Assembly: GCF_900187425.1 (NCBI RefSeq)
Contig: NZ_FYDJ01000006.1
Span: 62,001 to 126,000, forward strand
Reading direction: 5' to 3'
Length of the DNA: 64,000 bases
DNA from: Pseudomonas sp. Irchel s3h14
Lineage (GTDB): Bacteria > Pseudomonadota > Gammaproteobacteria > Pseudomonadales > Pseudomonadaceae
The number at the start of each line of letters is the position of its first letter. The stretch's first letter is position 1. The notes below the pieces were generated by a model. The model was not told the origin of the DNA and searched no databases. It worked only from the letters and a program-made list of their open reading frames with translations. Positions 47,008 to 55,882 of the stretch are shown here, piece by piece. The position numbers and the translations under genes were made by a program.

Positions 47008-47106
47008 CATGCGCCGATTTAAACAGCTACTTGCGGGGCGCCAGGTGACTCATTCAGTTGCCGATAGAAGCTTGAAACAGGCTTCGAAATACCGCTAAAG
47101 CGCTGG
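47008..47106 (+). ncRNA. Candidate SAM-II (SAM-alpha) riboswitch with a long inserted loop
   Basis: The leader can fold as the H-type pseudoknot of SAM-II. P1: GCGCC 47011-47015 with GGCGC 47037-47041. L1 holds GATTTAAA as in the known SAM-II aptamer. GCGG 47033-47036 pairs CCGC 47092-47095; CAGC 47024-47027 pairs GCTG 47102-47105; the conserved AAAT and CTAAA flank the second pairing. A 45-base insertion with two small hairpins separates P1 from the 3' half, as in long-loop variants. A later hairpin (TGCCTC 47114-47119 / GAGGCA 47142-47147) includes the GAGG that could serve as ribosome-binding site. Confidence 0.7.
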
Positions 47107-47160
47107 TTCGGTGTTGCCTCTCACCTGCCATGCAGACTTTTGAGGCAGAGACACGACACA

Positions 47161-47469
47161 ATGAATGCACTAAGCCCCGTTATACGCCCCGCGCCGATCA
47201 CGGCACACCTCACCCAGCGCAATCCAAAAATCCTGCTTGGCGGCAAACATCAGCCGACACTTTTGCGTTATCTCGATGGCTGGCCACGTCGCACCGGTGG
47301 GCCTGCGGCCTTCCTGATCCAGTTTGTCGAAGAGGGTGAATCGCTGGCTCGATTTGCCAGCGACAGTTTCGATCTGGCGGTGATTCAATCACCCAGCCTC
47401 GAGGACGCCCCCGAAGTGATCAAGCAATTGATTCGCGTTGCCCGACAAGGGCTGATTACCCGCCGTTGA
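47161..47469 (+). CDS. Short MetW-like protein under a SAM-II-like leader
   Basis: 102 residues. Residues 68-100 (ARFASDSFDLAVIQSPSLED then VIKQLIRVARQGLIT) resemble the segment of MetW, a methyltransferase-fold partner of MetX, that reads FASNSFDVVVMTQALQ in the canonical protein, recalled from memory. The SAM-binding glycine motif of MetW (DLGCGNGE) is not present, and the N-terminal 60 residues are not recognisable. It may be a shortened paralogue or a degraded gene. It stands alone, with its stop 18 bases from the convergent greB. A role in methionine or SAM control is suggested by the leader, not shown. Confidence 0.6.
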   Translation: MNALSPVIRPAPITAHLTQRNPKILLGGKHQPTLLRYLDGWPRRTGGPAAFLIQFVEEGESLARFASDSFDLAVIQSPSLEDAPEVIKQLIRVARQGLITRR

Positions 47470-47487
47470 GGCGTTGAACGCTGCGGC

Positions 47488-47985
47488 TCAAAGATACTCG
47501 ATCGCCACGATATACACGCACTGCTCACCGGTCGGTGTCTGGACTCGAACCTCGGCGTCCAGCGCCTTGCCGATCAGGGCGCGGGCCAGCGGTGAGTCGA
47601 TGCTGATCAGGCCCAGTTTCAAATCCAGTTCATCCGGCCCGACGATGCGGTAGCGTGACTCCTTGCCGTCTTCGTCTTCGATCGTGACCCAGGCGCCAAA
47701 ATAGACTTTGTTCGGATCGCTCGGTTTTTCGCTGACGACTTTGAGCGCTTCCAGCCGCTTGGTGAGAAAGCGCACGCGACTGTCGATCTCGCGCAGCATC
47801 TTTTTGCCGTAGGTGTATTCGGCGTTTTCCGAGCGATCGCCCTGTGCCGCGGCCTCGCTGACTGACTGTGTCACCTGCGGTCGCCGAACATGCCAGAGTT
47901 CATGAAACTCGGCCCGCATCCGCGCTTCACCTTCGGGGGTGATCAGCGCGGTGCCAGCGGTGCGGGGAGGGCGATAACGGCTCAT
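47488..47985 (-). CDS. greB: Transcription elongation factor GreB
   Basis: 165 residues. The N-terminal coiled coil (about 15-85) carries the acidic tip in [20 protein letters not shown], which reaches the RNA polymerase active site to cut backtracked RNA. The C-terminal FKBP-like domain includes [21 protein letters not shown]. The basic start [19 protein letters not shown] is GreB rather than GreA. It is a single gene, convergent with the MetW-like ORF. A second protein with only the C-terminal domain similarity is at 60486. Confidence 0.95.
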   Translation of the reverse strand: MSRYRPPRTAGTALITPEGEARMRAEFHELWHVRRPQVTQSVSEAAAQGDRSENAEYTYGKKMLREIDSRVRFLTKRLEALKVVSEKPSDPNKVYFGAWVTIEDEDGKESRYRIVGPDELDLKLGLISIDSPLARALIGKALDAEVRVQTPTGEQCVYIVAIEYL

Positions 47986-48019
47986 GGCAACTTCTTGTGG
48001 TGGAGAGAGCTTGAGTCTA

Positions 48020-50524
48020 TCAACCCTCGCGCAAGACTGTCAGGGGGCTGGCGTTCAGCGCGCGACGTGTGCCGAACACGCCGGCACCGCCGATCAGCAC
48101 CGCGCCGATCAGTGGCAATACCAGCAACCACGGATGCGGGTGCCACGGCAGGTCGAAGGCGTAGCGGTAGAGCACCATACTCACCAGTTCCGAACCCAGC
48201 GCTGCCAATAATCCGCTGACCGCCCCAAGCAAACCGAACTCGATCCGCCGGGCCTTGACCAACAGTTGCCGCTCGGCCCCCAGCGCTCGCAACAAGGCGC
48301 CTTGGCGAATGCGTTCATCGAGCGTCGCTTGCAAGCCTGAAAACAACACCGCCATCCCCGCCGCCAACACGAACAACAGCACGTACTCCACCGCCAGGGT
48401 GACTTGGGCGAGGATGCTGCGCAGCTGTTCGAGCAAGGCTTCGACTTGCAAGATGGTCACCGCCGGGAAGGCTCGCGACAGATCCACGATCTGCTGATCA
48501 TGACCTGCCGCCAGATAAAAACTGGTCAGGTAGGTCGCCGGCAGATCCTTCAGCGTGCCGGGCTGGAAGATCATGAAGAAGTTAGGCTGGAAGTTGTCCC
48601 AGTTGACCTCCCGCAGGCTGGTGACTTTTGCTTCGCGATTGACGCCGCCCACGGTAAACACCATGTGATCGCCGAGCTTGAGCTTCAGGCTTTCGGCGAC
48701 TTGGCCTTCCACCGATACGCCGGGAATCTCGTCCGGCGCCTGTTCAGCCCACCAGTTGCCCGCCGTGAGTTTGTTGCCTGTCGGCAAATCCGCCGCCCAG
48801 GTCAGGCTCAGGTCGCGCTGGATCGCGCGATCACCAGCCGTATCCTTGCTGACGATTTCCTGCACCGGCTCGCCGTTGACGCTGATCAGCCGTCCAGGTA
48901 CCACCGGGTACAACGGCGCGGATTGCGCCGACAGTTTGATCAGGCGATCGATGAATGCCTGTTTGTCCGCCGGCAGGATGTTAAGCGCGAAATAGTTGGG
49001 CGCGTTTTTCGGTAGCTGGTTCTGCCAGGTGTCCAGCAACTCGCCGCGCAGCAATGCGATCAGCGCCATGGACAGCAGAATCAAACCGAAGGCGAGGGAT
49101 TGCCCCGCGGCCGCCAGCGGATGACGCAGCAATTGGCCCAGCCCGAGGCGCCATGGCAAAGAGGCACGCGCCAGCATTCGACGCAGGCTCTTCAGAAGCA
49201 GCAACAGCAAGCCGCCAAGCACCAACGCCGCGATCACACCGCCACCGAGCAGGGCGAAGGTCAATATCAGGTCCAGGCTCAGGCGCCACATGATCAGCCC
49301 GAGGGCGCCCAATGCCGCGCCGTAGACCATCCAGGTACTGGAAGGAATCGGCAGCATGTCCCGACGCAATACCCGCAATGGCGGAACCCGGCCCAGTGCC
49401 GCCAGTGGTGGCAAGGCAAAACCGGCCAGCGCCACCAGCCCGGTGCCGATCCCGGCGATGGCTGGAAACAGACCGCCCGGAGGAACGTCGGTCGGCAATA
49501 AATCATGCAGCAGCGCGAACAGTCCCAGCTGCGCGAACCAGCCGATAAGGGCGCCGCTGATACTGGCGAGCAGTCCGAGCACCGTCAGCTGCAAACTGAA
49601 CAGCACCATGGTTTCCCGCCGGGACAGCCCCAGGCAGCGCAGCAATGCACTGGCATCGAATCGGCGGGTGGCGAAGCGCGTCGCCGACAGCGCCACCGCC
49701 ACACCCGACAGCAGAACCGCCACCAGACTGGCCATGTTCAAGTAACGCTCGGCCTTGCCCAAGGCGCCGCCGATCTGTCGGTTGCCATCACGGGCATCCT
49801 GAATACGCTGGTTGGCGGCGAGTCCGGGTTTGATCAATTGACGATAGGTTTCCAGCGCCTCGGCTTTACCGCGCCAGAGTTCGCGGTAACTGACCCGGCT
49901 GCCGGGTTGCACCACGCCGGTCGCGGCGAGGTCGCTGAGGTTGATCAGCACCCGTGGCGTCAGGCTGTAGAAATTGCCGGCGCGGTCCGGTTCGTAGGTC
50001 AGCACTCGCGCCAGTTTGAGGGTTCGCACGCCGACGTCGATGCTGTCGCCGATTTTCAGGTCCAGCGCGGTCAGCAGTCGTGCTTCGACCCAGGCTTCAC
50101 CGGGTTTCGGTCCGCCACCGGGTTCTTCCGGGGCGAAGGGCGCCGGGGCACTTTTCAGTTCGCCGCGCAGTGGGTAGACGTCATCGGCAGCCTTGATGCT
50201 GGACAACTGAATGCCATTGTCAGTGGCGATGACGCTGGAGAATTCCACCACTTGAGCGTGTTCAAGGCCCAGATCCGTGCCGCTTTTAATCTGTTCGGGG
50301 CGCGCGGGAGAGCTGCCTTCGAGCAACAGGTCGGCACCGAGAAACTCGGTGGCGCGCAGCATCATGGCGCCGTTCAGGCGGGCGCCGAAGTAGCCGATGG
50401 CGGTACTCGACGCCACGGCCACCAGCAAGGCAAAGAACAACACGCGCAACTCACCGGCACGGGCGTCACGCATTAGTTGGCGGATGGCAAGACTGAACAG
50501 GCGTAACAGCGGCAGGCGTGCCAT
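48020..50524 (-). CDS. ybbP: FtsX-like ABC transporter permease (YbbP)
   Basis: 834 residues with about ten membrane helices in the FtsX/MacB-like arrangement: one N-terminal helix, a large periplasmic domain, repeated helix bundles ([21 protein letters not shown] and [20 protein letters not shown]), and ends [13 protein letters not shown]. It pairs with the ATPase YbbA, whose stop overlaps this start (TAATG). The system is a predicted lipid/lipoprotein-type mechanotransmission exporter; in E. coli ybbAP lies beside tesA as here. Substrate unknown. Confidence 0.92.
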   Translation of the reverse strand: MARLPLLRLFSLAIRQLMRDARAGELRVLFFALLVAVASSTAIGYFGARLNGAMMLRATEFLGADLLLEGSSPARPEQIKSGTDLGLEHAQVVEFSSVIATDNGIQLSSIKAADDVYPLRGELKSAPAPFAPEEPGGGPKPGEAWVEARLLTALDLKIGDSIDVGVRTLKLARVLTYEPDRAGNFYSLTPRVLINLSDLAATGVVQPGSRVSYRELWRGKAEALETYRQLIKPGLAANQRIQDARDGNRQIGGALGKAERYLNMASLVAVLLSGVAVALSATRFATRRFDASALLRCLGLSRRETMVLFSLQLTVLGLLASISGALIGWFAQLGLFALLHDLLPTDVPPGGLFPAIAGIGTGLVALAGFALPPLAALGRVPPLRVLRRDMLPIPSSTWMVYGAALGALGLIMWRLSLDLILTFALLGGGVIAALVLGGLLLLLLKSLRRMLARASLPWRLGLGQLLRHPLAAAGQSLAFGLILLSMALIALLRGELLDTWQNQLPKNAPNYFALNILPADKQAFIDRLIKLSAQSAPLYPVVPGRLISVNGEPVQEIVSKDTAGDRAIQRDLSLTWAADLPTGNKLTAGNWWAEQAPDEIPGVSVEGQVAESLKLKLGDHMVFTVGGVNREAKVTSLREVNWDNFQPNFFMIFQPGTLKDLPATYLTSFYLAAGHDQQIVDLSRAFPAVTILQVEALLEQLRSILAQVTLAVEYVLLFVLAAGMAVLFSGLQATLDERIRQGALLRALGAERQLLVKARRIEFGLLGAVSGLLAALGSELVSMVLYRYAFDLPWHPHPWLLVLPLIGAVLIGGAGVFGTRRALNASPLTVLREG

Positions 50525-51207
50525 TAAACCTCCAGAGGCGGGACGAGCAGGCCGGCGTCGAGGCGGATCAGGCGTCGGCAGCGATGTGCGAGGCGTTCAT
50601 CGTGGGTTACCAGCACCAGGGTCGTGCCGCGTTCCTGATTGAGTTCGAACAGCAGATCGCTGATGCGCTCGCCGGTATGGCTGTCGAGGTTGCCGGTGGG
50701 TTCGTCGGCAAACAGCACATCGGGCTCGGCGGCAAAGGCTCGGGCAATCGCCACGCGCTGCTGTTCTCCGCCGGAGAGCTGGCGGGGCGAATGGGTCAAG
50801 CGTTGACCCAGCCCGACGCGTTGCAGCAGTTCGGTGGCGCGCTCACGGGCGTCCTTGCGCCCATCGAGTTCCAGCGGCAGCATGACGTTTTCCAGGGCGT
50901 TGAGGCTGTCCAGTAGCTGGAATGATTGAAAGACAAAACCCACATGCTCGGCGCGGATGCGCGCCCGTTGGTCTTCATCGAGATTGCTCAGGGCTTGACC
51001 AGCGAGCGTGACTTCACCGCTGCTCGGCAGATCGAGACCGGCGAGCAGGCCCAGAAGGGTGGATTTGCCGGAACCGGAGGCCCCGACGATGGCCAGACTG
51101 TCGCCCTTGTTCAGTTTCAGGCTCAGTTCGTGCAGGATGGTCAGTTCACCTTCCGCGCTGGGAACCACTTTGCTGAGGTTCTTCGCGGTGAGAATGCTTG
51201 CGCCCAT
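50524..51207 (-). CDS. ybbA: ABC transporter ATP-binding protein (YbbA)
   Basis: 227 residues from ATG 51207. Walker [12 protein letters not shown], signature [16 protein letters not shown], Walker [13 protein letters not shown] and [10 protein letters not shown] place it in the LolD/MacB/FtsE group, with [15 protein letters not shown] Q-loop ([14 protein letters not shown]). The longer open frame upstream is antisense to tesA. It energises YbbP. The start is only ten bases from the divergent tesA start, so its promoter must lie in or over tesA. Confidence 0.94.
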   Translation of the reverse strand: MGASILTAKNLSKVVPSAEGELTILHELSLKLNKGDSLAIVGASGSGKSTLLGLLAGLDLPSSGEVTLAGQALSNLDEDQRARIRAEHVGFVFQSFQLLDSLNALENVMLPLELDGRKDARERATELLQRVGLGQRLTHSPRQLSGGEQQRVAIARAFAAEPDVLFADEPTGNLDSHTGERISDLLFELNQERGTTLVLVTHDERLAHRCRRLIRLDAGLLVPPLEV

Positions 51208-51217
51208 GGAGAATCCG

Positions 51218-51823
51218 ATGCGTGTGTGGTTTTTGAGTGCTGGCCTGGCCTTGATGTGCATGGCCCAGAACGCAGCGGCGGGTACAGTCCTGATCGTTGG
51301 CGATAGTATCAGCGCGGGTTTCGGACTGGATACCCGGTTAGGGTGGGTGTCATTGCTTGAGCAGCGGCTCAAGCGCGAAGGTTTCGACGATAAGGTGGTC
51401 AATGCGTCCATCAGCGGCGACACCAGTGCCGGAGGCCAGGCGCGCCTGCCCGCGCTGCTTGCAGAGCATAAGCCGGAGCTGGTAATCCTCGAGTTGGGCG
51501 GCAACGATGGCCTGCGCGGATTGCTGCCAACGCAATTGCAACAAAACCTTGCAGCAATGATCGACAGCTCCCGCGCCAGTGGCGCCAAGGTGCTGCTGCT
51601 CGGCATGCAATTGCCACCCAACTACGGTGTTCGTTATACCGAGGCCTTCGCGAAGGTCTACAGCACGCTGGCCGAGGAGAAAAAGATCCCGCTGGTGCCG
51701 TTTTTTCTCGACGGCGTGGGCGGTCATCCGGACTTGATGCAAGCCGACGGCTTGCACCCGGCTGCCGGGGCTCAGAACAAGTTGCTGGAAAATGTCTGGC
51801 CTACACTGAAACCGCTGCTTTGA
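51218..51823 (+). CDS. tesA: Multifunctional acyl-CoA thioesterase I / protease I / lysophospholipase L1
   Basis: 201 residues. A signal peptide (FLSAGLALMCMAQNAAAG) directs it to the periplasm. SGNH hydrolase blocks are VLIVGDSISAGFG (catalytic Ser), ASISGDTSAGG (Gly), LELGGNDGLRG (Asn) and QADGLHPAAGAQ (Asp/His). It hydrolyses thioesters and esters of long acyl chains; the Pseudomonas form is an arylesterase/TesA. ATG 51218 has GGAG seven bases upstream, inside the ten-base gap to ybbA. Confidence 0.94.
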   Translation: MRVWFLSAGLALMCMAQNAAAGTVLIVGDSISAGFGLDTRLGWVSLLEQRLKREGFDDKVVNASISGDTSAGGQARLPALLAEHKPELVILELGGNDGLRGLLPTQLQQNLAAMIDSSRASGAKVLLLGMQLPPNYGVRYTEAFAKVYSTLAEEKKIPLVPFFLDGVGGHPDLMQADGLHPAAGAQNKLLENVWPTLKPLL

Positions 51824-51879
51824 CGCTTTTCTAGCGGCGGTGTTTCGGCTAAGGTGGCGCCCCCGATTTGGAGCCCCCG

Positions 51880-52173
51880 ATGCCGCGTCCTGCCTGGTCA
51901 CTTTTTGCCTACCAACTGATCGAGCCTGACGAACAGCTGGATCTGTTCGCCTGCCAGGAAGTGCGGGTACATCTGGTGACCCGTCAACTGGAGTTGGGCG
52001 GCTCGGCGGACCGGACCTTGTGCGGCAGCCTGTTGCCAGCACAACCGCGCTGGTCGAGTGTCGATCGCCGTGTGTTCCAGGATCAGCGCCTGTGCTCGCT
52101 GTGCCGGGCCATTCTGGAATCGCAAAAACGCGGCACATCGCCGATCTGGCCGGAACTGCGTTTCGAGCTTTAG
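51880..52173 (+). CDS. Conserved hypothetical protein (97 residues)
   Basis: ATG 51880 follows TTGGAG nine bases upstream. The product has no signal peptide or membrane helix. Cysteines lie in LFACQEVRV, RTLCGSLL and LCSLCRAILES; the CSLC pair could hold a metal. Pseudomonas genomes carry a similar small gene between tesA and the L,D-transpeptidase, so I take it as real, but no function is known. It lies 56 bases after tesA and may share its transcript. Confidence 0.75.
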   Translation: MPRPAWSLFAYQLIEPDEQLDLFACQEVRVHLVTRQLELGGSADRTLCGSLLPAQPRWSSVDRRVFQDQRLCSLCRAILESQKRGTSPIWPELRFEL

Positions 52174-52275
52174 AAGCCGATAGATTGCTTGCTATCGGTC
52201 AACTCCCCGATTTTCCAGATGCCGGTGTACAATCCCGTTTTTATACCCTTGTCGATCATGCGAAGGATTTTCCGG

Positions 52276-53247
52276 ATGTTGCCGCGCTTTCCTGCCGTCA
52301 CCCGCTACCTGTCTCTCGCCGCCCTCTGTGTGGCGGGTCCCGTAGCAGCATTGGAGCTGCCCCTGCCACCGCCCGGTGAAGACATCATCGGTCAGGTCCA
52401 GGTGATCAAGGCCAAGTACGAAGATACCTTCGCCGACCTTGGTACCACCTACGATCTGGGCTATTCGGAAATGGTCGCGGCCAACCCTGGCGTCGATCCA
52501 TGGCTGCCGGGCGCTGGCACCGAAGTGGTGCTGCCGACGCGTTTCATCCTGCCACCAGGTCCGCGTGAAGGCATCGTCATCAACCTGGCCGAGTACCGCC
52601 TCTATTACTTCCCGAAAGGCCGGAACGTGGTGTACACCTTCCCGCTGGGTATCGGCCGTGAAGGCTGGGGCTCGCCGATTGCCCATACCAGCATCACCGC
52701 CAAGACGCCGAACCCGACCTGGACCCCTCCAGCGTCGATCAAGGCCGAGCACGCCGCCGATGGCGATCCACTGCCGAACGTGGTGCCGGCCGGCCCGGAC
52801 AACCCGCTGGGGCCGTTCAAGTTCACGCTGGGCACGCCGGGCTACCTGATCCACGGTTCGAACAAGAAGTTCGGCATCGGCATGCGCACCAGCCACGGTT
52901 GCTTCCGCATGTTCAACAACAACGTGCTGGAAATGGCGAGCATGGTGCCGGTAGGCACGTCGGTGCGCATTATCAGCGACCCGTACAAGTTCGGTGTCAG
53001 TGGCGGCAAGGTGTATCTGGAAGCGCACACGCCGCTGGACGACAAGGGCAACCCTTCTGTGGTCGACAAGCACACCGCGGTAATCAACGCGATGCTCAAG
53101 CGTGAGGACATCACCAACAACCTGCGCATGAACTGGGATGTGGTCCGCGACGTGGTTGCCGCTGAAGATGGCCTGCCGGTGGAAATCGGAGTGCCGAGTT
53201 CCTCGGCGCCGATGGTGACGAGTGCGCCGATCGACCCGTTGCAGTAA
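52276..53247 (+). CDS. L,D-transpeptidase (YkuD family) with LysM-like domain
   Basis: 323 residues from ATG 52276 (AAGGA eight bases upstream; an ATG at 52258 lacks one). A signal peptide (RYLSLAALCVAGPVAA) is followed by a LysM-like segment (DTFADLGTTYDLGYSEMVAA) and the YkuD domain with the catalytic motif HGSNKKFGIGMRTSHGCFRM (nucleophile Cys in SHGC). Such enzymes make 3-3 peptidoglycan cross-links or, like ErfK/YbiS, anchor Lpp-type lipoprotein. The neighbouring convergent oprI encodes just such a lipoprotein. Confidence 0.94.
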   Translation: MLPRFPAVTRYLSLAALCVAGPVAALELPLPPPGEDIIGQVQVIKAKYEDTFADLGTTYDLGYSEMVAANPGVDPWLPGAGTEVVLPTRFILPPGPREGIVINLAEYRLYYFPKGRNVVYTFPLGIGREGWGSPIAHTSITAKTPNPTWTPPASIKAEHAADGDPLPNVVPAGPDNPLGPFKFTLGTPGYLIHGSNKKFGIGMRTSHGCFRMFNNNVLEMASMVPVGTSVRIISDPYKFGVSGGKVYLEAHTPLDDKGNPSVVDKHTAVINAMLKREDITNNLRMNWDVVRDVVAAEDGLPVEIGVPSSSAPMVTSAPIDPLQ

Positions 53248-53260
53248 TACTTGAAAGGAA

Positions 53261-53291
53261 CCCGCCGATGCTGACCGCGTCGGCGGGTTTT
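53261..53291 (+). terminator. Terminator after the L,D-transpeptidase gene
   Basis: CCCGCCGA and TCGGCGGG stem with an 11-base loop, followed by six T bases. Confidence 0.85.
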
Positions 53292-53323
53292 TTATTGCCT
53301 GTACGAAATAGCGGGCAATAAAA

Positions 53324-53350
53324 AAGCCGACCCAAAAAATGGGTCGGCTT
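53324..53350 (-). terminator. Terminator of oprI
   Basis: AAGCCGACCC...GGGTCGGCTT hairpin, 22 bases after the oprI stop, with an A run on the left (U run on the minus strand). A further hairpin (TTATTGCC / GGCAATAA) lies at about 53292-53321. Confidence 0.9.
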
Positions 53351-53371
53351 GATAACAATCCCGAGGGATTA

Positions 53372-53623
53372 TTACTTGCGGCTAGCTTTGTCCAGCATGC
53401 GCAGAGCACGCTCGTTAGCTTCGTCAGCAGTCTGTTGTGCTTTTTGAGCAGCAGCCAGAGCTTCATCAGCTTTACGGTAAGCTTCGTCTGCACGAGCCTG
53501 GGAGCGAGCTGCTGCGTCTTCAGTAGCGGTCAGACGTGCTTCGGTTTCTTTCGATACGCTGCTGCAACCGGTAGCCAGAACTGCGGCCAGAGCCAGAGCA
53601 GAGAATTTCAGAACGTTGTTCAT
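53372..53623 (-). CDS. oprI: Major outer-membrane lipoprotein OprI (Lpp-like)
   Basis: 83 residues. The lipoprotein signal ends in [11 protein letters not shown] (lipobox, Cys 20). The rest is a continuous alpha-helical coiled coil rich in Ala, Glu and Lys, ending RMLDKASRK, whose terminal Lys may be joined to peptidoglycan. ATG 53623 has GGGGA eight bases upstream. It is a very abundant Pseudomonas protein, consistent with the strong terminator and optimal codons. The adjacent YkuD enzyme could be its peptidoglycan-linking partner. Confidence 0.96.
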   Translation of the reverse strand: MNNVLKFSALALAAVLATGCSSVSKETEARLTATEDAAARSQARADEAYRKADEALAAAQKAQQTADEANERALRMLDKASRK

Positions 53624-53787
53624 CGTGTTCCCCTTCAAGGACTTTCTATTAAGTTAGCTGTCTCCTCAGAGTGAGGAAATAGCCGGCGTACATACTACCC
53701 ATTACTTGTCGTAAGTAAACTGACGTAATGCAAGAAGCCAAAAAAATTGTAGGCGTTGATTCTTTTTCGAGCAACTTTTAACTGCAT

Positions 53788-54010
53788 TGTTTAAAAAATA
53801 TCCAGCTGGGAGGCCCGAGCTGAGCGAGCCGCCGAAGAAAAGTTCCGCGCGCTCACAGCTCTTTTCCGAGTCTTGGCTAAAGTCTGTCTAGATGGATTCG
53901 TCCACACTTTTGTTCGGATTTTGCGTGGCGCCTCTCATATCTTTCTCCATGTTCAGGTGACTTTAACAAAGGGCGCTCGTCTTAAGTCTCAACATCCGGC
54001 AATGTTCAGG
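53788..54010 (-). other. Candidate small transcript with a 16-20 residue peptide, upstream of oprI
   Basis: In the 640-base gap between oprI and the GNAT gene, the minus strand ends in a terminator-like hairpin (AGCTCGGGCCTCCCAGCT, then ATATTTTTT, about 53822-53788). Upstream is a small ORF at 53950-53888 (MEKDMRGATQNPNKSVDESI); its internal ATG at 53938 has GGAG six bases upstream. TTGAGA about 40 bases before is a possible -35. The rest of the gap, to 54260, shows nothing recognisable beyond the oprI promoter at about 53690-53740. Confidence 0.35.
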
Positions 54011-54264
54011 CTGTCGACCTTCAGATATCTTGGTCGAGCCGTCTCTGCGTAACCCGGAGCAGCACCCCCGCCCCCCCAGCGTGATGACGAGCGTACCTTG
54101 AGCATTTCTGCCAATGGTGCCTACTATTTGATACGTGCTCGGTTGCGCGAGATGGGTGCAGTTCTTCTCGGTGTCCATTCAGGCACGGGGTGGCGTAGAT
54201 GTTCCTTCGCCGGAAAAACATCGGTAAGGTAGGGGTCAGAATTCCAGACCCGCGAGGAGTAGTG

Positions 54265-54552
54265 ATGAGCGAGGCGTTGTCCATCCACCATGACCAGGCT
54301 GGTCATCAGTTCGAGACCAATGTGGACGGTCATCGTGCCTACCTGACCTATATGGATCTGGGGAAACAGACCCTGGATATCTATCGCACCTTTGTGCCCA
54401 ACGCGCTACGTGGTCGCGGTATTGCGGCAGCCTTGACCGAGAAGGCGTTGGAGTATGCTGAAGAAATGGGTTACACCGTCATTCCATCGTGTTCCTACGT
54501 GGAACGCTACATGGAGCGCCACCAGCGGCATGCAGCCAAGCTGAGCCAGTAA
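54265..54552 (+). CDS. GNAT-family N-acetyltransferase (YjdJ-like, short)
   Basis: 95 residues from ATG 54265 (GAGGAG nine bases upstream). This short GNAT type retains the acetyl-CoA loop VPNALRGRGIAAALTEKALEY and the C-terminal IPSCSYVERYMERH. Known members of this YjdJ/GTLF3B group are single-domain acetyltransferases of unknown substrate. It is convergent with the DAHP synthase gene, sharing a bidirectional terminator. Confidence 0.9.
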   Translation: MSEALSIHHDQAGHQFETNVDGHRAYLTYMDLGKQTLDIYRTFVPNALRGRGIAAALTEKALEYAEEMGYTVIPSCSYVERYMERHQRHAAKLSQ

Positions 54553-54580
54553 CCTTTCAAAGAATCGAACGCATAAAAAA

Positions 54581-54601
54581 ACGCCGGGTCAAGCCCGGCG
54601 T
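54581..54601. terminator. Bidirectional terminator between the GNAT and DAHP synthase genes
   Basis: ACGCCGGG-TCAAG-CCCGGCGT hairpin with seven A on the left and seven T on the right. Confidence 0.92.
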
Positions 54602-54623
54602 TTTTTTGTGCGGCGAAAAGTGA

Positions 54624-55700
54624 TCAGCTGCGATCGCGTTTCGGCAGCACGTCCTTGAGCTTGGCATGCATGCTGCGCAAGGTGTTTTCGGTGGCGGTCC
54701 AGTCGATGCAGGCATCGGTGATCGACACGCCGTATTGCAGGTCGGCGAGGTCTTTCGGGATCGCCTGGCAGCCCCAGTTCAGGTGACTTTCGACCATCAG
54801 GCCGATGATCGACTGGTTGCCTTCGAGGATCTGGTTGGCGACGTTCTCCATCACCAGCGGTTGCAGGGCCGGGTCCTTGTTGGAGTTGGCGTGGCTGCAA
54901 TCGACCATGATGTTCGGCTTGATCTTCGCTTTGTTCAGCGCTTGCTCGCAGAGCGCGACGCTGACCGAATCGTAGTTCGGCTTGCCGTTGCCACCGCGCA
55001 GTACCACGTGACCGTAGGCATTGCCCTTGGTGGTGACGATCGACACGCCACCTTCCTGGTTGATGCCCAGGAAGCGGTGAGGGCTGGAAACCGATTGCAG
55101 GGCGTTGATAGCGACCGTCAGGCCGCCGTCGGTGCCGTTCTTGAAGCCGACTGCCGAGGACAGGCCAGAGGCCATTTCACGGTGAGTCTGGGATTCGGTG
55201 GTGCGCGCACCAATGGCCGACCAACTGATCAGGTCCTGCAGGTACTGCGGGGAGATCGGGTCGAGGGCTTCAGTTGCGGTCGGCAGGCCCATCTCGGCCA
55301 GGTCCAGCAACAATTGACGACCGATGTGCAGACCGTCCTGAATCTTGAAGGAGTCGTCCAGGTACGGATCGTTGATCAAACCTTTCCAGCCGACGGTGGT
55401 GCGTGGCTTCTCGAAATACACGCGCATGACCAGATACAGGGTATCGGACACTTCGGCCGCAAGCGTCTTCAGGCGCTCGGCGTATTCGTGGGCAGCCTTG
55501 ATGTCGTGGATCGAGCAAGGCCCGATGACAACAAACAGGCGGTGGTCGGTGCCATCAAGAATGTTGCGAATGACTTCGCGGCCCTTGGTGACGGTGCGCA
55601 GGGCAGCGTCGCTCAGAGGGATATCACGCTTGAGCTGATCGGGAGTGATCAGCGTCTCGTTGGAAGCGACGTTTAGGTCGTTGATCGGTAAATCAGCCAT
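54624..55700 (-). CDS. aroF: 3-deoxy-7-phosphoheptulonate (DAHP) synthase, class I
   Basis: 358 residues, type I-alpha (AroF/G/H). It condenses PEP and erythrose 4-phosphate, the first shikimate step. Active-site segments are VIGPCSIHDIKAAHEYAERL, FEKPRTTVGWKGLINDP, RGGNGKPNYDS and MVDCSHANSNKDP (metal-binding Cys/His). The feedback amino acid (Tyr or Phe) cannot be told by eye, so the gene symbol is provisional. It is a single gene with its own terminator. Confidence 0.93.
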   Translation of the reverse strand: MADLPINDLNVASNETLITPDQLKRDIPLSDAALRTVTKGREVIRNILDGTDHRLFVVIGPCSIHDIKAAHEYAERLKTLAAEVSDTLYLVMRVYFEKPRTTVGWKGLINDPYLDDSFKIQDGLHIGRQLLLDLAEMGLPTATEALDPISPQYLQDLISWSAIGARTTESQTHREMASGLSSAVGFKNGTDGGLTVAINALQSVSSPHRFLGINQEGGVSIVTTKGNAYGHVVLRGGNGKPNYDSVSVALCEQALNKAKIKPNIMVDCSHANSNKDPALQPLVMENVANQILEGNQSIIGLMVESHLNWGCQAIPKDLADLQYGVSITDACIDWTATENTLRSMHAKLKDVLPKRDRS

Positions 55701-55882
55701 CGTTTACTCGTCAGGTCACGGGTGCCGGCCGCCAGCGAACCCGCGCGGCGGAGCACAGCAAATTAAGCGCGTCGGGGAGCAGAACCTTAGCGCGTTACAC
55801 CGTGGCTCGACAATGGGCAGACACCGGTTTAAGGGGCATTCACAATTAGTTTTCGCGGGGAAACCCATTGAGGATGCCCCGC

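Noticed and set aside
53963..54178. 71-codon minus-strand ORF
   Set aside because: No ribosome-binding site, unusual residue use (Cys/Arg/Gly-rich) and overlap with a more plausible small transcript.
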